From: an uncultured Bacteroidales bacterium | GTDB taxonomy: Bacteria; Bacteroidota; Bacteroidia; Bacteroidales; P3 | Reading direction: 5' to 3' | Assembly: GCA_949291555.1 (NCBI GenBank) | Contig: CASEWE010000004.1 | Location: 62,001 to 126,000 of the forward strand | DNA: 64,000 bases | Part shown: one piece after another, positions 9,056 to 18,188 of the stretch | Numbering within the stretch: position 1 is the stretch's first letter | Layout: every line of letters begins with the position of its first letter | Notes under the pieces: generated by a model | Told to the model about the DNA's origin: nothing | Databases searched by the model: none | Seen by the model: only the letters and a program-made list of their open reading frames with translations | Made by a program: the position numbers and the translations under genes

Positions 9056-10207
9056 ATGTTGAGGAATTTCATCGATCGGATAAAGCCTGCTTTCGGGAAA
9101 GGGAGGAAGCTGCATTTCCTTCATTCCACTTTCGAGGCGTTCGAGACGTTCTTGTACGTGCCCGACCGGGTTACCGGAACGGGATGCCACGTCCGGGATG
9201 CCATTGACATGAAACGGACCATGATCATCGTCGTGATGGCCTTGTTGCCCTGTTTCCTGTTCGGCACGTACAACGTGGGCCACATGCATTTCGCGACCCT
9301 TGGGCAGGATGCGGGATTCTGGCAGGCTTTCTGGTTCGGGTGCACCAAGGTGCTGCCCATGCTGGTCGTGACTTACGTGGTAGGGCTGGGAATCGAGTTC
9401 GCTTTTGCCCAGATACGCGGGCATCAGGTGAACGAAGGGTTCTTGGTTTCGGGATTCCTGATCCCGCTTATCTGCCCTCCCGATGTGCCGCTTTGGATGC
9501 TGGCTTTGGCTACGGCTTTCGCCGTCATCATCGGGAAGGAAGTGTTCGGCGGAACGGGCATGAATATCTGGAACCCGGCCCTGCTGGCCCGTGCTTTTCT
9601 TTTCTTTGCCTATCCTTCCCGCATGAGCGGGGACGGGGTCTGGGTGGCTGATGCCGTCTCGGGGCCGACCCCTTTGTCGGAATACGCGGCCGGGAACATG
9701 GCTTCCGTGCCGGATTTGAATCAGCTTTTCTGGGGCTTGATACCGGGCTCGGTAGGGGAAACCTCCAAATTCTGCATCCTTTTAGGCGCATTCCTTTTGG
9801 TATGGACGGGCGTGGGCAGTTTCCGTATCATGGCCAGCGCAGTGGCCGGGGGCGCGATAATGGCCTGGATAGGTCATTTGAGCGGAGGAACGGAGGCAAC
9901 GGTCATGCAGCATTTGCTTTCCGGGGGATTCCTTTTCGGGGCGGTATTCATGGCCACCGATCCGGTCACTTCTTCCCAGACGCAGTCCGGCAAGATTGTG
10001 TACGGCTTCCTGGTAGGGGTCATGGCCGTCCTGATACGGATTTTCAATCCGGCTTATCCCGAAGGCATGATGCTTTCCATTCTGCTGATGAACACTTTCG
10101 CGCCCCTTATCGATTACGTGGTGGTCGGAAGGAACATCAAGCGCAGGAAAAAGCGCCTTGTCCGGGCAGGTGTGTCCGGGATGAACGAGCATAGCCAATC
10201 AATTTAA
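9056..10207 (+). CDS. nqrB: Na+-translocating NADH:quinone reductase subunit B
   Basis: Large membrane subunit of NQR, with many helices. It carries a covalently bound FMN on a threonine. Here the attachment motif is SGPTPLS, with the Thr at about residue 205 counted from this start. The stretch TGMNIWNPALLARAFLFF and the C-terminal FMATDPVTSSQT are typical. I chose the ATG at 9056 (MLRNFIDRIKPAFGKG) over an upstream TTG at 9029 because it matches the family N-terminus. nqrC begins 11 bases after the stop. Confidence 0.95.
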   Translation: MLRNFIDRIKPAFGKGRKLHFLHSTFEAFETFLYVPDRVTGTGCHVRDAIDMKRTMIIVVMALLPCFLFGTYNVGHMHFATLGQDAGFWQAFWFGCTKVLPMLVVTYVVGLGIEFAFAQIRGHQVNEGFLVSGFLIPLICPPDVPLWMLALATAFAVIIGKEVFGGTGMNIWNPALLARAFLFFAYPSRMSGDGVWVADAVSGPTPLSEYAAGNMASVPDLNQLFWGLIPGSVGETSKFCILLGAFLLVWTGVGSFRIMASAVAGGAIMAWIGHLSGGTEATVMQHLLSGGFLFGAVFMATDPVTSSQTQSGKIVYGFLVGVMAVLIRIFNPAYPEGMMLSILLMNTFAPLIDYVVVGRNIKRRKKRLVRAGVSGMNEHSQSI

Positions 10208-10218
10208 TTCGTCCAGCC

Positions 10219-11055
10219 ATGTTTTCGAACAAATACATATTTATCTATACGACTGTCCTGGTCGTCGTGGTGGCGGTTCTGCTTGCCTTGGCCGCGACCC
10301 TTTTGCAACCCATGCAGACGCGGAATCAGAATGTGGCCAAAATGCAGGAAATACTCCGGGCGGCCGGCAAGACGGTGACAGCCGAAGACGCCGTTTCCGT
10401 TTACGATTCCTTTATCGCTTCCGAGCTCATGGTAGACCGGCAAGGCGGGTTGCAAGCCGAGTACCGCAATTCCGGAGACGGATGGAAGCTTGCCCGGGGC
10501 GAAGCCGAGGCGGGAAGAGCGTTCGACTGCAATGTGAAGATCGAGTTCGACAAAGCCTTCCGGCATGAACAGGAGCCGCAGGCGGAAGACGGGTTGTTTC
10601 CCGTTTTCGTGACATCGGACGGGCAGTACATACTGCCCTTGCAGGGGAAAGGCCTTTGGGGCGCCATTTGGGGTTACATGGCCGTCGGGCAGGACGGCAA
10701 TACCGTTTCGGGCGTGACGTTCGGGCATAAGGGGGAAACCCCGGGCCTCGGCGCCGAGATAGCCGGAAATGAATTCCAGGCCCAGTTTGCGGGAAAGAAA
10801 CTTTTCGACAAGGCAGGCCGCTTCGTTTCCATCACTTTGCAAAAAGGAGGGGCGGAAAATTATCCCGGGGATATTTCCCATGCCGTCGATGCTGTTTCCG
10901 GCGGAACCATTACCAGCAACGGGGTTACCGACATGATCGCCCATTGCGTGCGCTATTATGTGCCGTTTATCGAAAAGAACTTGCATGCCCCCGCGGCAGC
11001 CGACAGTTTGCCGGCTGCCCCCGATACCGCCTCGATGGCTGTCCCTTCGGTTTGA
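10219..11055 (+). CDS. nqrC: Na+-translocating NADH:quinone reductase subunit C
   Basis: Subunit with one N-terminal membrane helix (about residues 7-29) and a periplasmic flavin domain. The covalent-FMN motif is present as DAVSGGTITSNGV, with the acceptor Thr at about 230. ApbE-type flavin transferase is needed for this modification and is not in the window. At 278 residues it is full length, with a Pro/Ala-rich tail of about 25 residues after the conserved end. Confidence 0.94.
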   Translation: MFSNKYIFIYTTVLVVVVAVLLALAATLLQPMQTRNQNVAKMQEILRAAGKTVTAEDAVSVYDSFIASELMVDRQGGLQAEYRNSGDGWKLARGEAEAGRAFDCNVKIEFDKAFRHEQEPQAEDGLFPVFVTSDGQYILPLQGKGLWGAIWGYMAVGQDGNTVSGVTFGHKGETPGLGAEIAGNEFQAQFAGKKLFDKAGRFVSITLQKGGAENYPGDISHAVDAVSGGTITSNGVTDMIAHCVRYYVPFIEKNLHAPAAADSLPAAPDTASMAVPSV

Positions 11056-11085
11056 ATCCGCACGGATGCCAGCATTTTTTGAATC

Positions 11086-11787
11086 ATGGAGGAATTACGC
11101 GATATGAGCCAAGAATCCGCAAAGACAGCGAAATCCTTTTCTTCGGTCATGAAGGAAAGCTTTTCGGCCAAGAACATGAAATTGCTTAGCCGGCCTTTGA
11201 GCGCCGACAATCCCATCGCCGTGCAGGTTTTGGGCATTTGTTCGGCTTTGGCCGTCACGGTCAAGCTTCAGCCGGCTTTGGTCATGGCTATTTCCGTGAC
11301 GGTGGTCACCGGTTTTTCGAACCTGATCATATCCTTGATGCGCAATACGATACCGCCGCGCATCCGCATTATTGTCCAATTGACGGTCATTTCCGTGCTG
11401 GTCATTCTGGTCGACCAGGTGCTGAAGGCGGTGGCTTACGAAGTCAGCAAGCAGCTATCGGTATTCGTGGGGCTGATTATCACGAACTGCATCGTCATGG
11501 GAAGGCTGGAGGCGTTCGCCATGACCAACAAGCCGTGGCCGTCGTTTCTGGACGGGATCGGAAACGGGATCGGCTACGGGCTGATTCTGGTCATCGTGGC
11601 TTTTTTCCGCGAGCTTCTCGGTTCGGGGACCCTTTTCGGAATGCAGGTCATTCCTGCGGAGTTCTATGAGGCCGGGTACGCCAACAACGGCTTGTTCATC
11701 CTTCCGCCCATGGCTTTGATCCTTTTGGGGATCCTGATATGGATACACCGTTCGGTCAACCGCGACTTGATTGAAAAGCAGGCGTAA
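11086..11787 (+). CDS. nqrD: Na+-translocating NADH:quinone reductase subunit D
   Basis: Integral membrane subunit of NQR with about six helices, 233 residues. It keeps the two cysteines in inverted half-membrane positions ([10 protein letters not shown] and [13 protein letters not shown]) that, with the NqrE pair, hold an intramembrane iron-sulfur cluster in characterised NQRs. The N-terminus is about 20 residues longer than most; an in-frame ATG at 11101 is an alternative start. It lies between nqrC and nqrE with short gaps. Confidence 0.94.
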   Translation: MEELRDMSQESAKTAKSFSSVMKESFSAKNMKLLSRPLSADNPIAVQVLGICSALAVTVKLQPALVMAISVTVVTGFSNLIISLMRNTIPPRIRIIVQLTVISVLVILVDQVLKAVAYEVSKQLSVFVGLIITNCIVMGRLEAFAMTNKPWPSFLDGIGNGIGYGLILVIVAFFRELLGSGTLFGMQVIPAEFYEAGYANNGLFILPPMALILLGILIWIHRSVNRDLIEKQA

Positions 11788-11825
11788 GCCAAGCATTCCG
11801 AAGCAAGCATAAGGAGGCATAGACA

Positions 11826-12443
11826 ATGGAAAATCTTTTCAGCCTATTTATCCGGTCCATTTTCGTGGACAATATGGTTTTTGCCTATTTCTTGGGCATG
11901 TGTTCTTTCCTGGCCATTTCGAAGAATGTCAAGACATCTTTCGGGCTGGGCTTGGCCGTGATTTTCGTGATGCTGATCACGGTTCCGGCCAATTTCCTGA
12001 TCAATAAGTATCTATTGACGAAAGGGGCCTTGGGGTGGCTTAGTCCCGCCTTGGGCGAAGTGGATCTGAGCTTCCTGAGCTTCATCATGTTCATTGCGGT
12101 CATCGCCGCTATCGTGCAGCTGGTGGAAATGATCGTGGAGCGTTATTCCCCGTCCCTGTATTCTTCTTTGGGAATATTCCTGCCTTTGATCGCCGTGAAT
12201 TGCGCTATCATGGGGGCTTCCCTTTTCATGCAGGAAAGGGAATACCAGACTTTGGCCGAAGCCACCACGTTCGCTGCCGGTTCAGGGATAGGGTGGTGCC
12301 TGGCGATCGTGGGGATTGCCGCTATCCGCGAGAAATTGAAATATTCCCGGATACCGGCGCCTTTGCAGGGATTGGGCGTGGCTTTCATCGTCACCGGCTT
12401 GATGGGGATTTCCTTCATGTGCTTCCTGGGCATGGAATTGTAA
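11826..12443 (+). CDS. nqrE: Na+-translocating NADH:quinone reductase subunit E
   Basis: Integral membrane subunit, paralogous to NqrD, 205 residues with about six helices. The two conserved cysteines lie in FLGMCSFLAISKN and AVNCAIMGASLFM, matching the cluster-binding sites. It ends with the typical LMGISFMCFLGMEL. The 66-base gap to nqrF holds no obvious promoter box. Confidence 0.95.
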   Translation: MENLFSLFIRSIFVDNMVFAYFLGMCSFLAISKNVKTSFGLGLAVIFVMLITVPANFLINKYLLTKGALGWLSPALGEVDLSFLSFIMFIAVIAAIVQLVEMIVERYSPSLYSSLGIFLPLIAVNCAIMGASLFMQEREYQTLAEATTFAAGSGIGWCLAIVGIAAIREKLKYSRIPAPLQGLGVAFIVTGLMGISFMCFLGMEL

Positions 12444-12509
12444 CGGCCCGGATTTCAAGAGACAGGCCTTCAACGGAAAAAAATAATTCTACAAGATATT
12501 CTGCAAGAT

Positions 12510-13757
12510 ATGGTTTCAACGTGGAGCATCGTATTGACCAGCGCGGTGGTATTTTTGGTCGTCATCCTCGTCTTGGTGGCCGTCCTTTTGTACGCGCGAA
12601 AGAAACTCATGCCCCAAGGCAAGGTCCGGATACGGGTCAACGGGGAAAAGACCTTCGATGTGGATGCGGGAAATTCCTTGCTCTCGACCTTGGCTTCCCA
12701 GAAGATATACTTGCCTTCGGCCTGCGGCGGGAAAGGCAGTTGCGGGCTTTGCCGGTGCCGGGTTACAGAGGGGGGCGGAAGCATCCTTCCTTCCGAAAAA
12801 GGGTTCTTTACCTACCGGGAACAGCATGAGAACTGGCGTTTGGGATGCCAGGTGAAGGTCCGCGGCGACCTTTCCGTGCAGATTCCGCCCGAAATCTTCG
12901 GGGTGAGGAAATGGGAGTGCGAAGTGGTTTCGAACCATAATGTGGCCACGTTCATCAAGGAATTCGTCGTGAAGCTGCCGCCGGGAGAAAATCTCGATTT
13001 CCGTGCCGGCGGTTACATCCAGATCGATGTTCCGGCTTGCACGGTCCGCTACAAGGACATGGACGTGGAACCCGAATACCGCCAGGATTGGGATCGGATG
13101 AAGATGTGGGATCTGGTCATGCGCAATCCCGAACCTTGCTTCCGGGCTTATTCCATGGCCAACCATCCGGCCGAAGGCAACCGGATCATGCTGAACGTGC
13201 GGATCGCCACGCCGCCTTTCGACCGGAAGAAAGGCCAGTTCATGAAGGTGAATCCGGGAATCTGTTCCTCTTACATCTATTCGCTCAAGCCGGGCGACAA
13301 GATTACCATATCGGGGCCTTACGGGGAGTTTTTCGTCCAGGAGAGCGATCGGGAAATGATGTTCATCGGGGGAGGGGCCGGCATGGCGCCCATGCGCTCC
13401 CAGATTTTCGATCAGTTCAAGACCCGGCGCACGGCGAGGAAGGCTTCCTTCTGGTATGGAGGCCGTTCGGTGAAGGAACTTTTTTACATGGACGATTTCC
13501 AATCGTTGGAAAAAGAGTTCCCCAACTTCAGTTTCCACGTGGCTTTGAGCGACCCTCAGCCGGGAGACGACTGGAAAGGGCATACGGGTTTCATCCATCA
13601 AGTGGTTTACGACCATTACCTCAAGAACCATCCCGAGCCGGAAGAAATCGAGTACTACCTTTGCGGTCCGAAACCCATGACGGATGCGGTGGTAGCCATG
13701 CTCGACAGCCTTGGCGTGCCGCCTGAAATGATCCGTTACGACAACTTCGGCAATTAG
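12510..13757 (+). CDS. nqrF: Na+-translocating NADH:quinone reductase subunit F
   Basis: Electron-input subunit of NQR, which takes hydride from NADH. Residues 7-29 form the membrane anchor. A 2Fe-2S ferredoxin domain follows with ligands in CGGKGSCGLC (Cys72, Cys78, Cys81) and Cys113. The FAD domain has the RAYSMANHP motif and the NADH domain has the GGGAGMAPMRSQIFD loop and LCGPKPM. It ends in the conserved YDNFGN. At 415 residues it is full length and it is the last gene of the operon. Confidence 0.96.
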   Translation: MVSTWSIVLTSAVVFLVVILVLVAVLLYARKKLMPQGKVRIRVNGEKTFDVDAGNSLLSTLASQKIYLPSACGGKGSCGLCRCRVTEGGGSILPSEKGFFTYREQHENWRLGCQVKVRGDLSVQIPPEIFGVRKWECEVVSNHNVATFIKEFVVKLPPGENLDFRAGGYIQIDVPACTVRYKDMDVEPEYRQDWDRMKMWDLVMRNPEPCFRAYSMANHPAEGNRIMLNVRIATPPFDRKKGQFMKVNPGICSSYIYSLKPGDKITISGPYGEFFVQESDREMMFIGGGAGMAPMRSQIFDQFKTRRTARKASFWYGGRSVKELFYMDDFQSLEKEFPNFSFHVALSDPQPGDDWKGHTGFIHQVVYDHYLKNHPEPEEIEYYLCGPKPMTDAVVAMLDSLGVPPEMIRYDNFGN

Positions 13758-13796
13758 TTTTTCGGATTGCGGGCGTGAAAAACCTGCTTTTTTGAT

Positions 13797-13804
13797 TACA
13801 TTTG
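13797..13804 (+). promoter_or_regulatory. -7 promoter box for the GT2 gene
   Basis: TACATTTG, an exact TAnnTTTG match, lies 28 bases before the glycosyltransferase ATG. This suggests the gene is transcribed separately from nqr. Confidence 0.55.
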
Positions 13805-13832
13805 CCCGGTTATTCAATAGCGCAAGGAAGTT

Positions 13833-14594
13833 ATGAGCAGCGACACGCTTGTCATCATCCCTACCTATAACGAGAAGGAAAACATCGAGAAAATTATCCG
13901 GAAAGTGTTTTCCTTGCCCAAGGAATACGACATCCTGGTGGTGGAAGACAATTCCCCCGATGGGACGGCTGCCATCGTGGAAGGTTTGATGGAAGCGTTT
14001 CCCGGCAGGCTCCACATGGAAAAAAGGGCAGGGAAGCAGGGTTTGGGAACCGCCTATATCCACGGGTTCAAATGGGCTATTGCCCAAGGCCGCTACGATT
14101 ATGTGATAGAAATGGATGCCGACTTCTCGCATAATCCGGACGACTTGATACGCTTGTACGAGGCTTGCGCCAAGGACGGGGCCGATCTTTCGGTAGGCTC
14201 GCGCTATGTGAACGGGGTAGTCAATGTGGTGAATTGGCCGATCGGAAGGGTTCTCATGTCGTATTTCGCCTCTGCTTACGTCCGGTTCGTGACCCGGATG
14301 CCTTTGGGCGATGCCACGGCCGGTTTTGTCTGCTACAAGATTTCCTTGCTGAAAAGCCTGGACTTGAACGATGTCCATTTCGTGGGTTATGCTTTCCAGA
14401 TAGAAATGAAATATACGGCCTATCGTTTAGGCTATTTGATAAAGGAAGTCTCGATCGTGTTTACCGACCGCAAGGAAGGGGTGTCGAAAATGAGCCGGAA
14501 AATATTCAAAGAGGCATTTTTCGGGGTAATCCAGCTGCGTTTCCGCCACTTCCACGGGCAATACAAAGGAAAAGTCCGCCGTCCTGTTTCCTGA
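13833..14594 (+). CDS. Polyprenol-phosphate mannosyltransferase-like GT2 glycosyltransferase
   Basis: Likely transfers a sugar from a nucleotide donor to a polyprenyl phosphate at the inner membrane. The 253-residue protein has the GT2 fold start (LVIIPTYNEKENIEKII), the nucleotide-binding VVEDNSPDGT and the metal site EMDADFSHNP. The overall pattern matches the dolichyl-phosphate mannose synthase (DPM1) type, with no C-terminal membrane domain. The sugar cannot be told from sequence. It has its own promoter box and a strong terminator. Confidence 0.85.
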   Translation: MSSDTLVIIPTYNEKENIEKIIRKVFSLPKEYDILVVEDNSPDGTAAIVEGLMEAFPGRLHMEKRAGKQGLGTAYIHGFKWAIAQGRYDYVIEMDADFSHNPDDLIRLYEACAKDGADLSVGSRYVNGVVNVVNWPIGRVLMSYFASAYVRFVTRMPLGDATAGFVCYKISLLKSLDLNDVHFVGYAFQIEMKYTAYRLGYLIKEVSIVFTDRKEGVSKMSRKIFKEAFFGVIQLRFRHFHGQYKGKVRRPVS

Positions 14595-14620
14595 CCGGCC
14601 GGCGCGGATGTTCCCCGTTT

Positions 14621-14697
14621 TCCGGATTTCCTTTTCCCCTGCAGGATTGCAGGGGCGCGCGTGCGGCGGTAAGAAAAGGGAATCCGGATTTTTTTTT
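14621..14697 (+). terminator. Intrinsic terminator with nested hairpin after the GT2 gene
   Basis: An outer 16-bp stem pairs 14621-14636 with 14673-14688 (one G-U pair). An inner perfect 8-bp stem, CCCCTGCA / TGCAGGGG, lies at 14636-14655 with a GGAT loop. Nine Ts follow at 14689-14697. It ends the GT2 transcript ahead of the ppdK promoter. The rest of the 322-base gap 14595-14916 holds only that promoter. Confidence 0.85.
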
Positions 14698-14850
14698 GCA
14701 TTCGGGGAAGGAATGCGCCTTTGTTTTCCGGCAGGATCGGGAAGGGACCCTGGCATGCGCTCGCCGCAGAGCCGCCTCGGCGCTTATTTTCCGGCAGGTT
14801 CGGGAAAGATGCATGGAAAAAATATGCTTTTATAATCGGTGGTTTTTCGC

Positions 14851-14858
14851 TAAATTTG
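14851..14858 (+). promoter_or_regulatory. -7 promoter box for ppdK
   Basis: TAAATTTG, an exact TAnnTTTG match, 58 bases before the ppdK ATG and downstream of the GT2 terminator. Confidence 0.65.
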
Positions 14859-14916
14859 CACCCTTTTTAAGGGGGAAACGCTTTAGAAAGTATCGATAAT
14901 CAAATCATTATAATCA

Positions 14917-17658
14917 ATGGCTAAAGAAGGAAAGAAAACAGTCTACCTGTTTGGGAACAAGACGGCTGAAGGACGAGCCGACATGCGTAATTTACTGGGT
15001 GGAAAGGGTGCTAATTTGGCGGAAATGAGCCTGATAGGCTTGCCTGTGCCTCCCGGTTTCACCATCACGACCGAGATGTGCACCGCCTACAATGCCTTGG
15101 GGGCCGAGGCGGTCATCAATATGATCAAACCGGAAGTAGAGGCCGGTATGGAGTCTGTCGAGAAAATCATGGGTGCCAAGTTCGGCGACAGCGAAAACCC
15201 TCTTCTGTTTTCCGTACGTTCCGGCTCGCGTGCTTCCATGCCCGGGATGATGGATACCATCCTGAATTTGGGTATCAACGACGAAGTAGCGGCCGCCCTG
15301 GCCCGGAAGACCGGTAACGAGCGTTTTGCATGGGATTCTTACCGGCGTTTCGTCCAAATGTACGGCGATGTGGTTCTGGGGTTGAAACCCAAATCGAAAG
15401 AAGATATCGATCCTTTTGAAGCGATTATCGAGGAGATGAAATCCGCCAAGGGGGTGGAACTCGATACGGAATTGAGCGTGGAAGACCTTAAGGAACTGGT
15501 TGCCCGTTTCAAAGCGGCCGTGAAGGAAAACACGGGAAAGGATTTCCCCGTCGATCCTTGGGAACAGCTTTGGGGCGCGGTGATCGCCGTGTTCGACAGC
15601 TGGATGAACGAACGGGCCATCCTTTACCGCCGTTTGAACGATATTCCCGCCGACTGGGGCACTGCGGTGAACGTGCAGGCCATGGTATTCGGCAACATGG
15701 GCAATACTTCGGCTACCGGCGTATGCTTCAGCCGCAACGCCTCCACGGGAGAAAACAAGTTCAACGGGGAGTACCTGATAAACGCCCAGGGGGAAGATGT
15801 GGTTGCCGGAATCCGTACCCCGCAGGAAATCACCTTGCTGGGGTCGCAACGCTGGGCCAAGCTTCAAGGGATTTCGGAAAAGGAAAGGGCGGAAAAATAC
15901 CCGTCCTTGGAAGAATCCATGCCGGAAATCTACAAGGAACTCTGGGAACTCCAGAACAAGCTTGAACTCCATTACAAAGACATGCAGGACATGGAGTTCA
16001 CGATCCAGGAAGGCCGTCTTTGGATGCTGCAGACCCGCAACGGGAAGCGTACCGGGGCTGCCATGGTGCGCATCGCCATGGAAATGTGCAAGGAAGGCCT
16101 TATCACGGAGAAAGAGGCTTTGCTGCGTATCGAACCTAACAAATTGGATGAATTGCTCCACCCGGTATTCGACAAGGTGGCGCTGACTTCCGCCAAGGTC
16201 ATGGCAAAAGGGCTTCCGGCTTCACCCGGCGCGGCTACGGGCAAGATCATGTTCTTTGCCGAAGATGCCGAAAAAGCGGTCGAGAAGAACCCCGGCGAGA
16301 AGATCATCCTGGTGCGCATCGAGACTTCCCCGGAAGACCTCAAAGGCATGTACATTGCCCAAGGCATCCTTACCGCCCGCGGCGGCATGACCTCGCACGC
16401 GGCTGTCGTTGCCCGCGGCATGGGCAAGTGCTGCGTCTCGGGCGCCGGGGAAATCGAAGTGGATTACAAAAAGCATACGCTCACCATGGGCGGAAAGACC
16501 TATCATGAAGGGGATTTCATATCGTTGAACGGTTCCACCGGGCAGATCTACGATGGGGAAATCCAGACCAACGACGCCGAGATAAGCGGGGATTTCCAGT
16601 CTTTGATGGATTTGGCCGACAAGTATACGCGGATGGTGGTCCGGACCAATGCCGACACGCCGCACGATGCAGCCGTGGCCCGCAATTTCGGCGCTCGCGG
16701 AATCGGCTTGTGCCGTACCGAGCACATGTTCTTCGAGGGCGACAAGATTATCCCCATGCGGGAGATGATTCTGGCCAAAGACGAGGATGGCCGCCGTGCG
16801 GCCCTGGCCAAACTGCTTCCCTTGCAACGGGCCGATTTCGAAGGAATCTTCGAAGCCATGCACGACCTTCCGGTAACGGTTCGCCTTCTGGATCCTCCCT
16901 TGCATGAATTTGTTCCGAAAGACGCCAAAGGGCAGGAAGAAATGGCCAAGGTGATGGGGATTTCGGTCAGCGAAGTGGCTTCGAAGGTGAAAGAACTCGA
17001 AGAAGTGAACCCCATGCTGGGGCATCGCGGATGCCGCTTAGGCAATACGTATCCCGAAATTTCGGAAATGCAGACCCGGGCCATCATCGAAGCCGCCCTG
17101 AACTTGAAAAAACGCGGCGTCGTGGCTCGCCCGGAAATCATGGTGCCGCTGGCTGGCAGCAAAAAAGAGCTGGAAGCGCAGGTGACGATTATCCGCGAAA
17201 CGGCCGAAACCGTGTTCGCCGAACGGGGCGACCGGATCGATTACATGGTCGGCACGATGATTGAAATTCCGCGTGCAGCATTGACAGCCAATGAAATAGC
17301 TGAAGTTGCCCAGTTCTTCTCCTTTGGAACGAACGACCTGACCCAGATGACCTACGGCTTCTCTCGCGACGATATCGGCAAGTTCCTGCCGGTTTATATG
17401 GAAAAGAACCTCCTGCCGCATGATCCTTTCCAAGTGCTCGACCGCGAAGGGGTCGGCCAATTGGTGAAGGCGGGCGTGGAAAAAGGACGCCAGACCCGTC
17501 CGGACATCAAGCTGGGCATCTGCGGGGAACATGGCGGCGAACCCAGTTCGATTGCATTCTGCGATTCCTTGGGCATGAGCTATGTGAGCTGCTCGCCTTA
17601 CCGCGTGCCTATTGCCCGCGTGGCCGCCGCCCAGGCGAATGTGTCCACGCAGGAATAA
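14917..17658 (+). CDS. ppdK: Pyruvate, phosphate dikinase
   Basis: Interconverts pyruvate + ATP + Pi and PEP + AMP + PPi; in anaerobes it can run in the glycolytic or gluconeogenic direction. At 913 residues it is full length. The N-terminal ATP-grasp domain starts with NLLGGKGANLAEMSLIGLPV and includes RSGSRASMPGMMDT. The swivelling domain carries the phosphorylated His494 in GGMTSHAAVVARG. The C-terminal barrel has FGTNDLTQMTYGFSRDD and the catalytic Cys869 in GICGEHGGEP. It is monocistronic by spacing. Confidence 0.97.
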   Translation: MAKEGKKTVYLFGNKTAEGRADMRNLLGGKGANLAEMSLIGLPVPPGFTITTEMCTAYNALGAEAVINMIKPEVEAGMESVEKIMGAKFGDSENPLLFSVRSGSRASMPGMMDTILNLGINDEVAAALARKTGNERFAWDSYRRFVQMYGDVVLGLKPKSKEDIDPFEAIIEEMKSAKGVELDTELSVEDLKELVARFKAAVKENTGKDFPVDPWEQLWGAVIAVFDSWMNERAILYRRLNDIPADWGTAVNVQAMVFGNMGNTSATGVCFSRNASTGENKFNGEYLINAQGEDVVAGIRTPQEITLLGSQRWAKLQGISEKERAEKYPSLEESMPEIYKELWELQNKLELHYKDMQDMEFTIQEGRLWMLQTRNGKRTGAAMVRIAMEMCKEGLITEKEALLRIEPNKLDELLHPVFDKVALTSAKVMAKGLPASPGAATGKIMFFAEDAEKAVEKNPGEKIILVRIETSPEDLKGMYIAQGILTARGGMTSHAAVVARGMGKCCVSGAGEIEVDYKKHTLTMGGKTYHEGDFISLNGSTGQIYDGEIQTNDAEISGDFQSLMDLADKYTRMVVRTNADTPHDAAVARNFGARGIGLCRTEHMFFEGDKIIPMREMILAKDEDGRRAALAKLLPLQRADFEGIFEAMHDLPVTVRLLDPPLHEFVPKDAKGQEEMAKVMGISVSEVASKVKELEEVNPMLGHRGCRLGNTYPEISEMQTRAIIEAALNLKKRGVVARPEIMVPLAGSKKELEAQVTIIRETAETVFAERGDRIDYMVGTMIEIPRAALTANEIAEVAQFFSFGTNDLTQMTYGFSRDDIGKFLPVYMEKNLLPHDPFQVLDREGVGQLVKAGVEKGRQTRPDIKLGICGEHGGEPSSIAFCDSLGMSYVSCSPYRVPIARVAAAQANVSTQE

Positions 17659-17856
17659 GCGTTTCCGGCGAGCTTTCTCCGGCTTTTGACGGGCGAACCG
17701 CCGAAAGCGGAGGGCAACGCGCCTGGATTCCTGTTCGTTGCCGAGACGGGCCGGCTTTGCATGGAAAGCAAGGCGGCCGGTTTTGGCGGGAACGGGATTC
17801 CGGGCGTTTTTTTTAGGGGAATCCGGCTTTTGACTGCGGCGGAACCGGAACGGAAG

Positions 17857-17892
17857 ATTGCCCCTCCGGGCAATTTCCAGCGGAGGGGCAAT
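17857..17892. repeat. Perfect 12-bp inverted repeat
   Basis: ATTGCCCCTCCG at 17857-17868 pairs exactly with CGGAGGGGCAAT at 17881-17892 across a 12-base spacer. No T-run follows on either strand, so a simple intrinsic terminator is unlikely. It could be an RNA hairpin, a factor-assisted terminator or an operator about 120 bases upstream of the hyd promoter. Confidence 0.8.
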
Positions 17893-18012
17893 AAGGTTGT
17901 CCTTGCTTCTGCCCGCTGCACGGGTCGGTTCAAGAACGGCTATTTCTTTGCGCGGGATAATATGCAGCTTTTTTTTTAAAAAAGCAATGCCGCTTTTTAG
18001 GTATTTATTCGT

Positions 18013-18020
18013 TAGATTTG
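18013..18020 (+). promoter_or_regulatory. -7 promoter box for hydBAC
   Basis: TAGATTTG, an exact TAnnTTTG match, preceded by AT-rich sequence including a T9A6 tract at about 17970-17984. It gives a long leader before the hydB ATG at 18189. Confidence 0.55.
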
Positions 18021-18188
18021 ACATTTCGTTTCCGGACCGTTTCAGGCGGCTTCCCGCGGCAGGGAGACGAGCCGCATTGCCCTGCAAAGCGGCTGCAGAC
18101 GGCAAACAGCCGGCAAGATACAATCGGAACGGGTTTGATGAAAACAATGAACGTGAAGCAAAAAAATACCCCTTACTAAAATCCTGTT

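Larger units (their letters stand above)
17659..18188. other. 530-base gap between ppdK and hydB
   Basis: No convincing gene is present; short open frames here are low-complexity by-products of GC-rich sequence. An eight-T run at about 17807-17814 could belong to a weak ppdK terminator, but the preceding stems are imperfect. The gap contains the perfect inverted repeat at 17857-17892 and the hyd promoter box at 18013-18020. It leaves a hyd leader of about 160 bases in which no known riboswitch was recognised. Confidence 0.6.

Noticed and set aside
7649..13757. Rnf complex as an alternative to NQR
   Set aside because: NqrA and an NqrF with 2Fe-2S plus FAD/NADH domains are present, along with the NqrB/NqrC covalent-FMN motifs. 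The RnfB and RnfC ferredoxin-cluster signatures are absent.
12516..14378. Minus-strand open frame of about 620 codons spanning nqrF and the GT2 gene
   Set aside because: It crosses two well-supported plus-strand genes and an intergenic promoter, and shows no family motif.
17686..17979. Small open frame of 97 codons in the ppdK-hydB gap
   Set aside because: It crosses the perfect inverted repeat, has Gly/Arg/Pro-rich composition and no start signal or family resemblance.
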